IMG/VR virus record: IMGVR_UViG_3300020172_005183
Coordinates: 1-23,476 of that record
DNA length: 23,476 bases
Direction: 5' to 3' (one strand)
From: a virus
Shown here: positions 1-6,972 of the stretch, one piece after another
Layout of the letters: each line of letters begins with the position of its first letter
Position numbering within the stretch: position 1 is the first letter of the stretch
The notes under the pieces: model-generated
Database searches by the model: none
Told to the model about the DNA's origin: nothing
What the model saw: the letters and a program-made list of their open reading frames with translations, nothing else
Translations under genes and position numbers: made by a program

Positions 1-1602
1 GTGGTTGGCGCTGACAGCATTGACCTTGCAACAATTAATCAGACCAATACAACCGGCTCTGATGGTACTTCTTTTGTTCAGTCGCACTCTGTTGACTCGT
101 ATGGAAGAATTACTGGAACAGTAACTGCCGCCGTTCAAGACGGGGGGACTACTCAAAAGGGTATTGCTCGGTTTAACTCTAACCATTTCTCTGTTTCGAG
201 CGGTTCTGTGTCTATTGGACAGGCGGTAGCCACAACATCTTCAGTAACATTTGCAGCAGTAACAGCCCCTCTTGTTGGAAATGCCGACACGGCTACGCAA
301 CTTCAAACTGCACGGACAATTAGTCTTTCCGGTGATGTTACTGGCTCGGTTTCATTCTCTGGTTCTGCAGATGCTTCCATAACAGCAACAATTGCAGCCA
401 ACTCGGTTGCGCTAGGAACTGATACGACTGGCAACTATCTAGTTGATTTATCGCAGGGAACCGGCATAACGATTACCCACACTCCCGGAGAAGGTTCGAC
501 GGCAACAATCGCAATTGGTCAAGATGTATCGGCATCGGCGGTTCCCACATTTGGTGGTGTGAATTTAAATGGAGTAATTGTTTTTGAAGGCACAACCGCT
601 AATGATTTTGAAACTTTTCTGTCAGTTACGGACCCAACCGCAGACAGAACAATCACCCTGCCAGATGCCACTGGAACCGTAGCGCTTACAGTAAATAAGC
701 TTTCAGCTTTTGCAGCTACCTCTTCATCGGAACTTGCAGGAATTATTTCAGATGAAACTGGTACTGGTGCGCTCGTATTTGCCAACACGCCAACACTTGT
801 AACGCCAAATATTGGTGCCGCCACCGGCACATCCCTTGTTCTTTCAGGCGACTTAACAGTAAATGGAACAACAACTACTGTTAACTCAACAACAGTAACA
901 ATAGATGACCCAATATTCACCCTTGGTGGAGATACGGCTCCTGGGTCAGATGACAACAAAGACCGAGGTATCGAGTTTAGATATCACTCTGGCACGGCAG
1001 CATCTGTTGGGTTCATGGGTTATGACGATTCTGCGGGAATGTTTACGTTCCTCGTCGGCGCAACGAACTCGTCAGAAGTCTTTTCTGGTACGACTGCTTC
1101 GATAAACGTTGGAATGGTATATATAGGCGGAGCTCAAATTGCTGCTACCAACCTATTGAACGGGGTAACCGGTTCCGGTTCCGTAGCGCTTTCCTCTAGT
1201 GCGGCTTTAGTTAGCCCAACTCTCAGCGGAAGTGTGGCTTTTGATGCTTCGGCAAGCGTCACTCTTCCTGCCAAGACTTTCTTTCCAGAGGAATATCTTG
1301 CGGTCTCGTCTAGCGTTACTTTAAGCTCAACAACTCATAGGTATGCAACTCTTGAAATGACTGCGAGCGCTGGAACTTCAGTAATATCTGTCCCAACAGA
1401 CGCTTCTGACAACTTCCCCATCGGCACCGTAATACAGATAATCAGGGTCGGAGCAGGTGAGGTTCAGATAACAGCGGTTACCCCAGGAACAACGACAGTA
1501 AATAACGCGCTAGGAACTCGCTTGAGAGTGCAGTACTCTACTGCTACACTACGGAAAAGAGCTGCGAATACGTGGCTGTTATCGGGCGACCTTAAGGTTT
1601 AA
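1..1602 (+). CDS. Tail-fibre / receptor-binding protein, 3' part (5' end outside window)
   Basis: The frame is open from the first base, so the GTG at position 1 is probably an internal valine codon and the true start lies upstream. The visible 533 residues are low-complexity and rich in Thr, Ser, Ala, Val and Gly, with short recurring beta-type segments (TLPDATGTVAL, LSGDLTVNGTTTTVNS, GGDTAPGSDDNKDRGIEFR). These are common in tail fibres of aquatic tailed phages and suggest a trimeric beta-structured fibre. The last 30 or so residues (YSTATLRKRAANTW..SGDLKV) match the end of the minus-strand fibre gene at 21613-22617 (YSSATLINRGAADW..GDLKL), so the two share a C-terminal domain. The fibre role is an inference from composition, motifs and neighbouring tail genes. 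Receptor specificity cannot be read. Confidence 0.8.
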   Translation: MVGADSIDLATINQTNTTGSDGTSFVQSHSVDSYGRITGTVTAAVQDGGTTQKGIARFNSNHFSVSSGSVSIGQAVATTSSVTFAAVTAPLVGNADTATQLQTARTISLSGDVTGSVSFSGSADASITATIAANSVALGTDTTGNYLVDLSQGTGITITHTPGEGSTATIAIGQDVSASAVPTFGGVNLNGVIVFEGTTANDFETFLSVTDPTADRTITLPDATGTVALTVNKLSAFAATSSSELAGIISDETGTGALVFANTPTLVTPNIGAATGTSLVLSGDLTVNGTTTTVNSTTVTIDDPIFTLGGDTAPGSDDNKDRGIEFRYHSGTAASVGFMGYDDSAGMFTFLVGATNSSEVFSGTTASINVGMVYIGGAQIAATNLLNGVTGSGSVALSSSAALVSPTLSGSVAFDASASVTLPAKTFFPEEYLAVSSSVTLSSTTHRYATLEMTASAGTSVISVPTDASDNFPIGTVIQIIRVGAGEVQITAVTPGTTTVNNALGTRLRVQYSTATLRKRAANTWLLSGDLKV

Positions 1603-1613
1603 AGGAATTTAAA

Positions 1614-2066
1614 ATGGCTGGCGGAGCGAACTCAGAAAAAGAACCAGATGCCCCAAAAGGGACTGTCCCAAACCTTGTTGGGCTAACAAGTGCCGCTGCG
1701 CCTGGGGCCGTAACTACTGCGGGATTCGTAGGTTCTGCTTCTGCAGCCTCCTCAATAACCGACCCAACCGGAAGCATTGGTGCCGGAAACTTGAATAAAG
1801 TTACATCTCAGACAGAAACTGCAGGAGCAGTAATGCCTGTGGGAGAAGTAATTGACTATGTAGTTGCCACTCCATATTTTCCTCCTTTCTTTCCTCCTTT
1901 CTTTCCTCCTTTCTTTCCTCCGTTCTTCCCTCCACACTTTCCTCCGCACTTCCCGCCGCACTTTCCTCCGTTCTTCCCTCCACACTTCCCTCCGCACTTC
2001 CCGCCGCACTTTCCCCCATTCTTCCCTCCACACTTCCCTCCGCACTTCCCTCCTTCGTTTAAGTAA
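1614..2066 (+). CDS. PASTA-like domain protein with 15 FPPx tandem repeats
   Basis: A 150-residue protein, ATG start with AAAGGA about 8 bases upstream, 11 bases after the fibre gene. Residues 17-86 resemble one PASTA domain: it opens with VPNLVGLTSAAA, followed by a segment like the usual extended strand and an ending PVGEVIDYVVATP. PASTA domains are known from cell-wall-binding kinases and penicillin-binding proteins, and occur in phage structural proteins. Residues 89-148 are 15 perfect FPPx units, where x is Phe, His or (last) Ser. The last twelve units show a higher-order pattern of one FPPF and three FPPH. A run this rich in proline should form an extended polyproline-type rod with regularly spaced His and Phe. 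There is no signal peptide or membrane segment. The role is unknown; a virion fibre accessory is plausible because it directly follows a fibre gene. Confidence 0.75.
   Translation: MAGGANSEKEPDAPKGTVPNLVGLTSAAAPGAVTTAGFVGSASAASSITDPTGSIGAGNLNKVTSQTETAGAVMPVGEVIDYVVATPYFPPFFPPFFPPFFPPFFPPHFPPHFPPHFPPFFPPHFPPHFPPHFPPFFPPHFPPHFPPSFK
1878..2057 (+). repeat. 12-bp coding tandem repeat (FPPx), with 48-bp higher-order unit
   Basis: Fifteen in-frame 12-base units each encode Phe-Pro-Pro plus Phe, His or Ser. The first four are near-identical pyrimidine tracts (TTTCCTCCTTTC). From unit 4 on, units group into a 48-base period, FPPF then three FPPH, in about three copies with synonymous differences. 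This suggests expansion by slippage or unequal recombination, with selection on the protein. The plus strand is almost purely pyrimidine in the first part. Confidence 0.9.
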
Positions 2067-2068
2067 AC

Positions 2069-2953
2069 ATGACAGCATTTGACAACATCACATACCCATT
2101 GTCAGAACAGGTAGTTGAAGAAATATCTCTTCCAGTATCTATTTATGACATAAAAATATCTTCAGCGGATACGAGAAATGAAGATATTCTTAGCTCAAGA
2201 CGTGGGAAAGTGACACTTTTATTTAACGTAGCTGCCGGTTGTGGGAATATCCCACAACATTCAGTTCTAGAAGAGCTCAACCAAAAGTACTCAGCAGAAC
2301 CTGATTTTTCAATAGTTGCAGTGACAGTAGATGATTTCGTATGTCATGGTTACCCTGAATTTCAAAATGGCCTAAACTCATACATAAAAGAAAACAATTT
2401 AGACGTAACTCCTGGCCAGCTTGCTAAAACTTACGCAGAGGAAAACTTTGCTACGACTTATGAGTTCACTGAATTAACAAATGGCCGACATGATAAACAT
2501 ACCTATGATGAAAATTATGTTCCTGGACTAGTAAATTTACAGGAGCAGCATGACTTGTGGAAATATCTTACTGGCGCATATTCTGCAGACTTAAATGAGA
2601 ATGGTATTCCATACCATGATGAGCTCATATCCTGGTCTGACGCTGAGCCCATGAAAAAGCCAAAAGACGCTAAGTCATTCGTTCCACTCAGGGGCAACTT
2701 TGAAAAGTTCCTCATAAGCAGGGACGGAAGAAGAATTAAAAGATACGCCAATGGCTTTCTCCTTGGAGAGCGTGACGTAACAAACAATACGTTTCCATGG
2801 GTAAAAGAACACTACATGGAGAATGGGCGCAGGGACCATCGACCAAAGACATCAGAAGATGGGGAAAAATGGCCTAGCTCTGCGCAGAAGTTTGGTATAG
2901 GTTTATCTTTAGAAATTATAAGTAGAGATATAAATACTTATTTGTCATATTAA
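2069..2953 (+). CDS. Glutathione-peroxidase-like (thioredoxin-fold) protein with altered active site
   Basis: A 294-residue protein starting 2 bases after the previous stop, probably by translational coupling since no clear Shine-Dalgarno is seen. It follows the glutathione peroxidase pattern in order: IYDIKI near residue 25, GKVTLLFNVAAGCG at 46-59 with Cys58 at the peroxidatic position, LEELNQKYS at 67-75, VDDF at 87-90, YAEENFATTYEF at 122-133, DLWKYL at 162-167, and GNFEKFLISRDGRRIKRY at 209-226. The usual tetrad is Cys, Gln, Trp, Asn. Here Cys58 and Asn210 are kept, the Gln position is Asp89 and the Trp position is Gly209. It is longer than usual (about 160-180), with an insert at about 170-205 and a C-terminal extension of about 60. 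It may reduce peroxides or act as another thiol oxidoreductase; the substrate is unknown. It is the first non-tail gene of the accessory region. Confidence 0.7.
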   Translation: MTAFDNITYPLSEQVVEEISLPVSIYDIKISSADTRNEDILSSRRGKVTLLFNVAAGCGNIPQHSVLEELNQKYSAEPDFSIVAVTVDDFVCHGYPEFQNGLNSYIKENNLDVTPGQLAKTYAEENFATTYEFTELTNGRHDKHTYDENYVPGLVNLQEQHDLWKYLTGAYSADLNENGIPYHDELISWSDAEPMKKPKDAKSFVPLRGNFEKFLISRDGRRIKRYANGFLLGERDVTNNTFPWVKEHYMENGRRDHRPKTSEDGEKWPSSAQKFGIGLSLEIISRDINTYLSY

Positions 2954-2966
2954 TAAATAAAATAGA

Positions 2967-3854
2967 TTAGTAAAAGCCACCAATTTCATAACCCATAGCT
3001 ACCTTTTCTTCATCGGTTAGCTTGAACGCGTCAACCAAGTATTGAGAATAGTGTTTTACACCATCAATAATTTGCATCTGGTTAGAAACTCTTCCCGCAG
3101 TAGACAAGACACGCTCTTCTTCCATTCTTGCCCACTCTTCAGGTCCATGTTGTTTTTCACTTGACAACCAGTCCTCAGAGCCTTCATTTTTATATTTCAC
3201 AAAAGACCTAATTAAAAATTTTGTTCCAGATTTAACCATCCCTACAGCGTGGAAGTATGGTTCGTCGCCTGGGTAAATCGGGGAGCCAGATGGGAATACG
3301 ACTATGTCACCTGCTTCGGGTTTGTAATCCAAAGAATCGCCAGTCATTGTTGTGAACCTAACTTCACCCCCTTCATAGTCGTCATTTATGTAAACAGTGC
3401 ATGTCAGGAGAAAATTTTCAAATCGGCTAGCGTGCTGGCTAACAATATAGTCCGTATGGTATTGCATTACCCTACCCCCACCAGTGTCAATACCTTCGTA
3501 GTAAGCAGCAAAGCTGACCCGAGATATGATTGAATCTTCGGGAAGCTGAACATCGTTGGCATCTATATAATGAGAGAAAGCACAGCTAATAGCGTTTTGC
3601 AGTCTTTCCTCCATTGACCTTTCGCAATCGTACATGTCATTAGACATATCTGTTGCTTCCGGATTGAACTGTTTTGGTTCGCAAAGCTGTCCAAAACCGT
3701 ACCAATCCATCCATTTACCAAAATAGTATTTACCTTCAGATGAGCCTAATGACTTCCGAAGTGTTGAATGAATGTGGTTTTTGTCCGGGAGAAGACCCTG
3801 ATAAACAAAAATTTTTGGGTATATTTCTTTATACGAAAGATTAATGTTTATCAT
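2967..3854 (-). CDS. 2OG-Fe(II) oxygenase, prolyl-4-hydroxylase-like (lone minus-strand copy)
   Basis: A 295-residue protein with the double-stranded beta-helix signature of the prolyl-4-hydroxylase-like family. Metal ligands: H133 and D135 (YHTDY) and H202 (YFHAV), with K212 ten residues later at the usual 2OG position. NDDYEGGEVRF (158-167) and AGDIVVFPSG (181-190) are typical core strands of the family. It would use O2 and 2-oxoglutarate to hydroxylate an unidentified substrate. It is the only oxygenase in the window on the minus strand, ends 13 bases from the convergent GPx-like gene, and is divergent from the SGNH-like gene at 3934. No clear Shine-Dalgarno precedes the ATG. The C-terminal 60 residues (WARMEEERV.., TDEEKVAMGYEIGGFY) lie outside the catalytic core and are unrecognised. 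Confidence 0.85.
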   Translation of the reverse strand: MININLSYKEIYPKIFVYQGLLPDKNHIHSTLRKSLGSSEGKYYFGKWMDWYGFGQLCEPKQFNPEATDMSNDMYDCERSMEERLQNAISCAFSHYIDANDVQLPEDSIISRVSFAAYYEGIDTGGGRVMQYHTDYIVSQHASRFENFLLTCTVYINDDYEGGEVRFTTMTGDSLDYKPEAGDIVVFPSGSPIYPGDEPYFHAVGMVKSGTKFLIRSFVKYKNEGSEDWLSSEKQHGPEEWARMEEERVLSTAGRVSNQMQIIDGVKHYSQYLVDAFKLTDEEKVAMGYEIGGFY

Positions 3855-3933
3855 GCCCAGATTGTACCACTGCTATTCTCCGTACATCCTCTTGATTCTT
3901 TTCGATATAACAATTTTGGGCTACTATTCGAAT
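3855..3933. other. Divergent intergenic region, likely to hold promoters for both directions
   Basis: A 79-base gap between the minus-strand oxygenase start (3854) and the preferred plus-strand start at 3934, the only clearly divergent junction in the window. The plus frame is open through it from 3844, but that extension would overlap the minus-strand gene and gives a hydrophobic, compositionally odd N-terminus. On the minus strand TACAAT (complement of 3862-3867) resembles a -10 box, and on the plus strand TATAAC is at 3906-3911. No convincing -35 is correctly spaced for either, so promoter assignment is tentative. Confidence 0.35.
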
Positions 3934-5001
3934 ATGCAGAATGGCAAAAGTGAAAATCAAACTGACCCATTTATTTTTTCATTTGACAAAAACTTAGAAA
4001 ATCCATTCTCAATTATTTATGAAGAATCATTTGAACCGCAAGATAGTGAAAAATGCTACACAGGGGCAAATCTTTGTGGGATTACTAATTTTGATGGTTC
4101 TGCTGCTCCTTGGGGAAGAAGACCAATAGAGAAAAATCCGGAATTTGTGTGCATAGGCTGTTCCTGTACGGTATCTATGGGGCTAATTGAAGAATATTCT
4201 TGGCCATCAATAATTAGAGAATTTACTGGGGCAAAAGTTAATAACTTGTCTTCGCCTGGGTCTGGTATTGATTTTCTATCTTCATTTGCAATTGATTCTT
4301 TTGCTCAATTTGGAAAGCCAAAAACAGTATTTGCACTGTTTCCAGACATATACAGAATGTGGACTGTGAATTCGTGTGAGCATATATCTAATGGTAAAAA
4401 TCACACAATACACGCATCATGGCACACAGATGTTTGCGAGTACTTTATGGATGTTCGTCATTCTGCTATGGCTACAGAAGACAAGCCAGTGACGACAAAA
4501 CCATTTTCATATACTGGTTACGACGGTCGGAAAACTACTATTTCCGTTGATGCTACTATCTTCAATAGCTTTACTACACTTGAAATGTTGATGCATTACT
4601 GCCGCATGAATAACATGGAGTTTAAATTTTGCTCATGGGATGATGAAACAAATAAAATATTTTCCAATATTGGCTACTACGATTCTAATTATCAACCAGC
4701 AAAAGTATTGCATTTTGAAAATGAAAAAATATCAAAAAAACAATTAAAAAATAGTAAAACAAATATGGACCAAATTTGGTGGGAAGAAGAAATAAACATA
4801 AGCGACGTGTACCAGATGCCATGGAGAAGACTAGGTTTTGGCGATGAATGTGAACACTTGCCGCAAACTGAATATCAAAAAAAATGTTGGAGTGTTGCTA
4901 GTGATATTGGCAATCATCCGGGCATTCATGACCAAATACATTTTGCAGAACACTTTCTTGGCATGAAGGTAGACAACGATTTCTTAGGGAAACTACCATG
5001 A
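3934..5001 (+). CDS. SGNH-hydrolase-like protein, copy 1
   Basis: A 355-residue protein from the ATG at 3934; the frame extends to 3844 but would overlap the divergent gene. I read a GDSL/SGNH-type pattern. Block I is CIGCSCTVSMGL (73-84) with Ser77 as the likely nucleophile, then WPSIIREFTG and VNNLSSPGSG (102-111) with the oxyanion-type glycine. Block V-like is HPGIHDQIHFAE (328-339) with D333 and H336 in the DxxH arrangement. SGNH enzymes are esterases, lipases or O-acyltransferases acting on small acyl or sugar esters. It is clearly paralogous to the gene at 5752-6834: same block I and V, VNN, PD.YR.W and YSWPSI. Its stop overlaps the next oxygenase start (ATGA), so the two are probably co-translated. 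The function is inferred from these blocks only. Confidence 0.6.
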   Translation: MQNGKSENQTDPFIFSFDKNLENPFSIIYEESFEPQDSEKCYTGANLCGITNFDGSAAPWGRRPIEKNPEFVCIGCSCTVSMGLIEEYSWPSIIREFTGAKVNNLSSPGSGIDFLSSFAIDSFAQFGKPKTVFALFPDIYRMWTVNSCEHISNGKNHTIHASWHTDVCEYFMDVRHSAMATEDKPVTTKPFSYTGYDGRKTTISVDATIFNSFTTLEMLMHYCRMNNMEFKFCSWDDETNKIFSNIGYYDSNYQPAKVLHFENEKISKKQLKNSKTNMDQIWWEEEINISDVYQMPWRRLGFGDECEHLPQTEYQKKCWSVASDIGNHPGIHDQIHFAEHFLGMKVDNDFLGKLP

Positions 5002-5765
5002 GCAAAAAAAGAATTGAATACGGAACTAGGCCGTCGCAACTTTTCGTAATGGAAAACTTTCTAAACGAAGAAGAACTTTCTGTATTCAATAATTTACTTC
5101 TTGTTGATTCAGATTGGGTAAAGCAGGAAAAATATTACCCAGATGTGAGGCAGCACTATACTCTGAGCAATGAAAAAGGAGAAAACCAGGATTTACTAAG
5201 AATAGATAAGGAAGTCAAAGAGAGAATTCACAAAGAGCTAGAAAAATATTATGCTCAATTACTTTTTGTGCCAATAAATCTTTCGTACAACAGGTGGATG
5301 ATTGGCGATGAAATCAAGTCGCACAACGATAGTGGACATACATCTGGTGAGTTGATAATCGAAGAAAGAGGAAATGAAAATTTTCCAGTTCCGATATCAG
5401 AGCATTTTAATGATTATGCATCAGTTGTTTACCTTACGGACGACTATGAAGGCGGAGAGTTTTTTTTCAACTATCTTGGTTACAAGATTAAGCCATCTGC
5501 TGGTGATGTAATTACTTTTCCAGCAAATCATTTTTATACACATGGAGTAACTCAGCTAGTTTCCGGAGAGCGGTTAACCATGACATTATTTTGGCCCGGG
5601 GTAAGGTCCGTGTGCCTAAGCCTAGTGCCGGAGCTTTATACCGACTGGTGGAAGCGTGTATCCAATCCAGAAAGTATTTGGCGCGTTATGCCTCAAAAGT
5701 ACATTGACTCTGTCGATAAAGCAATGCTTCCAGAAAGAATGTGGTTTGACGATGAAGAAGATTAA
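4998..5765 (+). CDS. 2OG-Fe(II) oxygenase, prolyl-4-hydroxylase-like
   Basis: A 255-residue protein starting inside the stop codon of the SGNH-like gene. Metal ligands are H109 and D111 (KSHNDSG) and H182 (YTHGV), with R192 ten residues on (SGERLTMTLFW) for 2OG binding. YLTDDYEGGEFFF (145-157) and KPSAGDVITFPAN (165-177) are typical core strands. The N-terminus (LFVMENFLNEEELSVFNNLL) matches the usual opening helix of this family. A C-terminal tail of about 55 residues, rich in Trp and acidic residues, follows the core. It is sandwiched between two paralogous SGNH-like genes with overlaps on both sides, suggesting a hydroxyl created here is a substrate for, or is protected by, the acyl-type enzymes (inference). 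Confidence 0.88.
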   Translation: MSKKRIEYGTRPSQLFVMENFLNEEELSVFNNLLLVDSDWVKQEKYYPDVRQHYTLSNEKGENQDLLRIDKEVKERIHKELEKYYAQLLFVPINLSYNRWMIGDEIKSHNDSGHTSGELIIEERGNENFPVPISEHFNDYASVVYLTDDYEGGEFFFNYLGYKIKPSAGDVITFPANHFYTHGVTQLVSGERLTMTLFWPGVRSVCLSLVPELYTDWWKRVSNPESIWRVMPQKYIDSVDKAMLPERMWFDDEED

Positions 5766-6834
5766 ACAACATCTACTTAGCCCTGATGAGCTATACTCGC
5801 TTTCTTTTTATTCAGATAGAGCTTCCGATAGCGGATTTTTTTCAATTTACAATACGGCTGAAAATAATTCACCAAAAAAAATAGAGAAACAAGATAGCAA
5901 TGTTCCTTTTACTGGGGTTACCGATAATGGCCTCGTAGACTTCAGCGGAGAGCAAGCACCATATTCAAGAAATAACTTCATAGAGGACCCTTACTACGCA
6001 TGTATTGGGTGCTCGTATACTGTTTCAAAAGGACTTCCAGTAAATTACTCGTGGCCCTCAATCGTTGAGCTGTTTACTGGTAAAACAGTAAATAATTATT
6101 CTGAGCTAGGTGCTGGTTACAGAAAAATATCTTCATTTACGATGGATGCTTCCGCGCGCTATGGTTCACCAAAACATGTTTTAGCACTAATGCCAGACCC
6201 TTATAGGTTCTGGTTTCCTTACTCATGGATTCGAAATGTAGAAATACATTCTTTCAGCTACGAGGGGGACGTAGAGGACAGTGATAATTCTAGTATTGTT
6301 TTTGGTCAGGCATTTTGGGAAGCAACAGTTCAATCCTATACCCATAATCACATGGCGTCTGGACAGGAGCCCCTAAGGCTCGTTGACCATAAGGGGAGAA
6401 AGCATGTTGTCTCTCCAGAACTTGCTGTTTTTGCGAGCATGTCATCTTTATATTCTCTTAAAAGAATATTTGAATCAATGTCTGTGCCATTTGACTGCAT
6501 GACGTGGTTTCATCCCGATAACCCACTTGCTATTGATTCTCATGACTTATTCAACATAAAGAGGAAACCGCAGTTACGGCTTGAAACATCAACTAGTCAT
6601 TTTCAGAAATTCATAGACATGGAACGAGAGATAGGCGGAGATGGTCGGTGGCGCAGACATGGGGCCCCATCCCGCTTGGAAACTTGTGACCACGTGCCGT
6701 TAACTGAGAATCAAACCAAGTTCTGGTATAAATCAATAAACAGCATGCACCCCGGACTGCACGACCAAATACATTATGCCGAACAGCTTCTTGGAGTAGA
6801 AATACCATGTTCAATACTTGAGGAGATGCCGTAA
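5752..6834 (+). CDS. SGNH-hydrolase-like protein, copy 2
   Basis: A 360-residue protein from the ATG at 5752, overlapping the previous gene by 14 bases; the frame extends to 5656 but that part lies in the oxygenase coding sequence. Block I is CIGCSYTVSKGL (84-95) with Ser88, followed by YSWPSIVELFTG, VNNYSELGAGY (113-123) and LMPDPYRFW (146-154). Block V-like is HPGLHDQIHYAE (333-344) with D338 and H341. It has the same length and order of motifs as the copy at 3934-5001 but is well diverged in the middle, so the duplication is not recent. The expected role is an esterase or O-acyltransferase; the substrate is unknown. Its stop overlaps the start of a small basic ORF (TAATG). Confidence 0.6.
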   Translation: MKKIKQHLLSPDELYSLSFYSDRASDSGFFSIYNTAENNSPKKIEKQDSNVPFTGVTDNGLVDFSGEQAPYSRNNFIEDPYYACIGCSYTVSKGLPVNYSWPSIVELFTGKTVNNYSELGAGYRKISSFTMDASARYGSPKHVLALMPDPYRFWFPYSWIRNVEIHSFSYEGDVEDSDNSSIVFGQAFWEATVQSYTHNHMASGQEPLRLVDHKGRKHVVSPELAVFASMSSLYSLKRIFESMSVPFDCMTWFHPDNPLAIDSHDLFNIKRKPQLRLETSTSHFQKFIDMEREIGGDGRWRRHGAPSRLETCDHVPLTENQTKFWYKSINSMHPGLHDQIHYAEQLLGVEIPCSILEEMP

Positions 6835-6965
6835 TGTTTTCTAAAAAAACAAAAGTCCGTTTGTTCAGAATTTCAACATCAATCTCTATAACAAAATCAA
6901 GAATAAAAATTTTTGTACTAAGAAAACGTAAAAAAAACAAAGACAAAGACTTCCATATATACTGA
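6834..6965 (+). CDS. Small basic ORF, 43 residues, unknown
   Basis: An ATG overlapping the TAA of the SGNH-like gene (TAATG) opens a 43-codon frame that fills the whole gap before the carbamoyltransferase. The product begins MFSKKTKVRLFRIS and is strongly basic (runs such as RKRKKNKDK), with no Cys and no clear membrane segment. Its TGA overlaps the TGAGGA Shine-Dalgarno of the next gene, which fits a real, coupled gene. It is AT-rich and lysine codons are mostly AAA, so a chance frame is possible. Confidence 0.4.
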   Translation: MFSKKTKVRLFRISTSISITKSRIKIFVLRKRKKNKDKDFHIY

Positions 6966-6972
6966 GGAATGT

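Noticed and set aside
1878-2057. Short tandem repeats as a CRISPR array
   Set aside because: Units are 12 and 48 bases, coding in frame and contiguous, with no spacers.
1752-2078. Minus-strand frame rich in Arg and Glu across the repeat
   Set aside because: It is the reverse complement of the FPPx repeat. The composition is fully explained by the repeat and there is no ribosome binding site or partner gene.
2929-2936. TATAAATA matching the T4 late promoter consensus
   Set aside because: It lies in the end of the GPx-like coding sequence, the next gene downstream is on the opposite strand, and no repeated occurrences are seen before other genes.
3844-3933. Longer N-terminus for the first SGNH-like gene
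   Set aside because: It would overlap the start of the divergent oxygenase and adds a hydrophobic stretch not present in the paralog at 5752.
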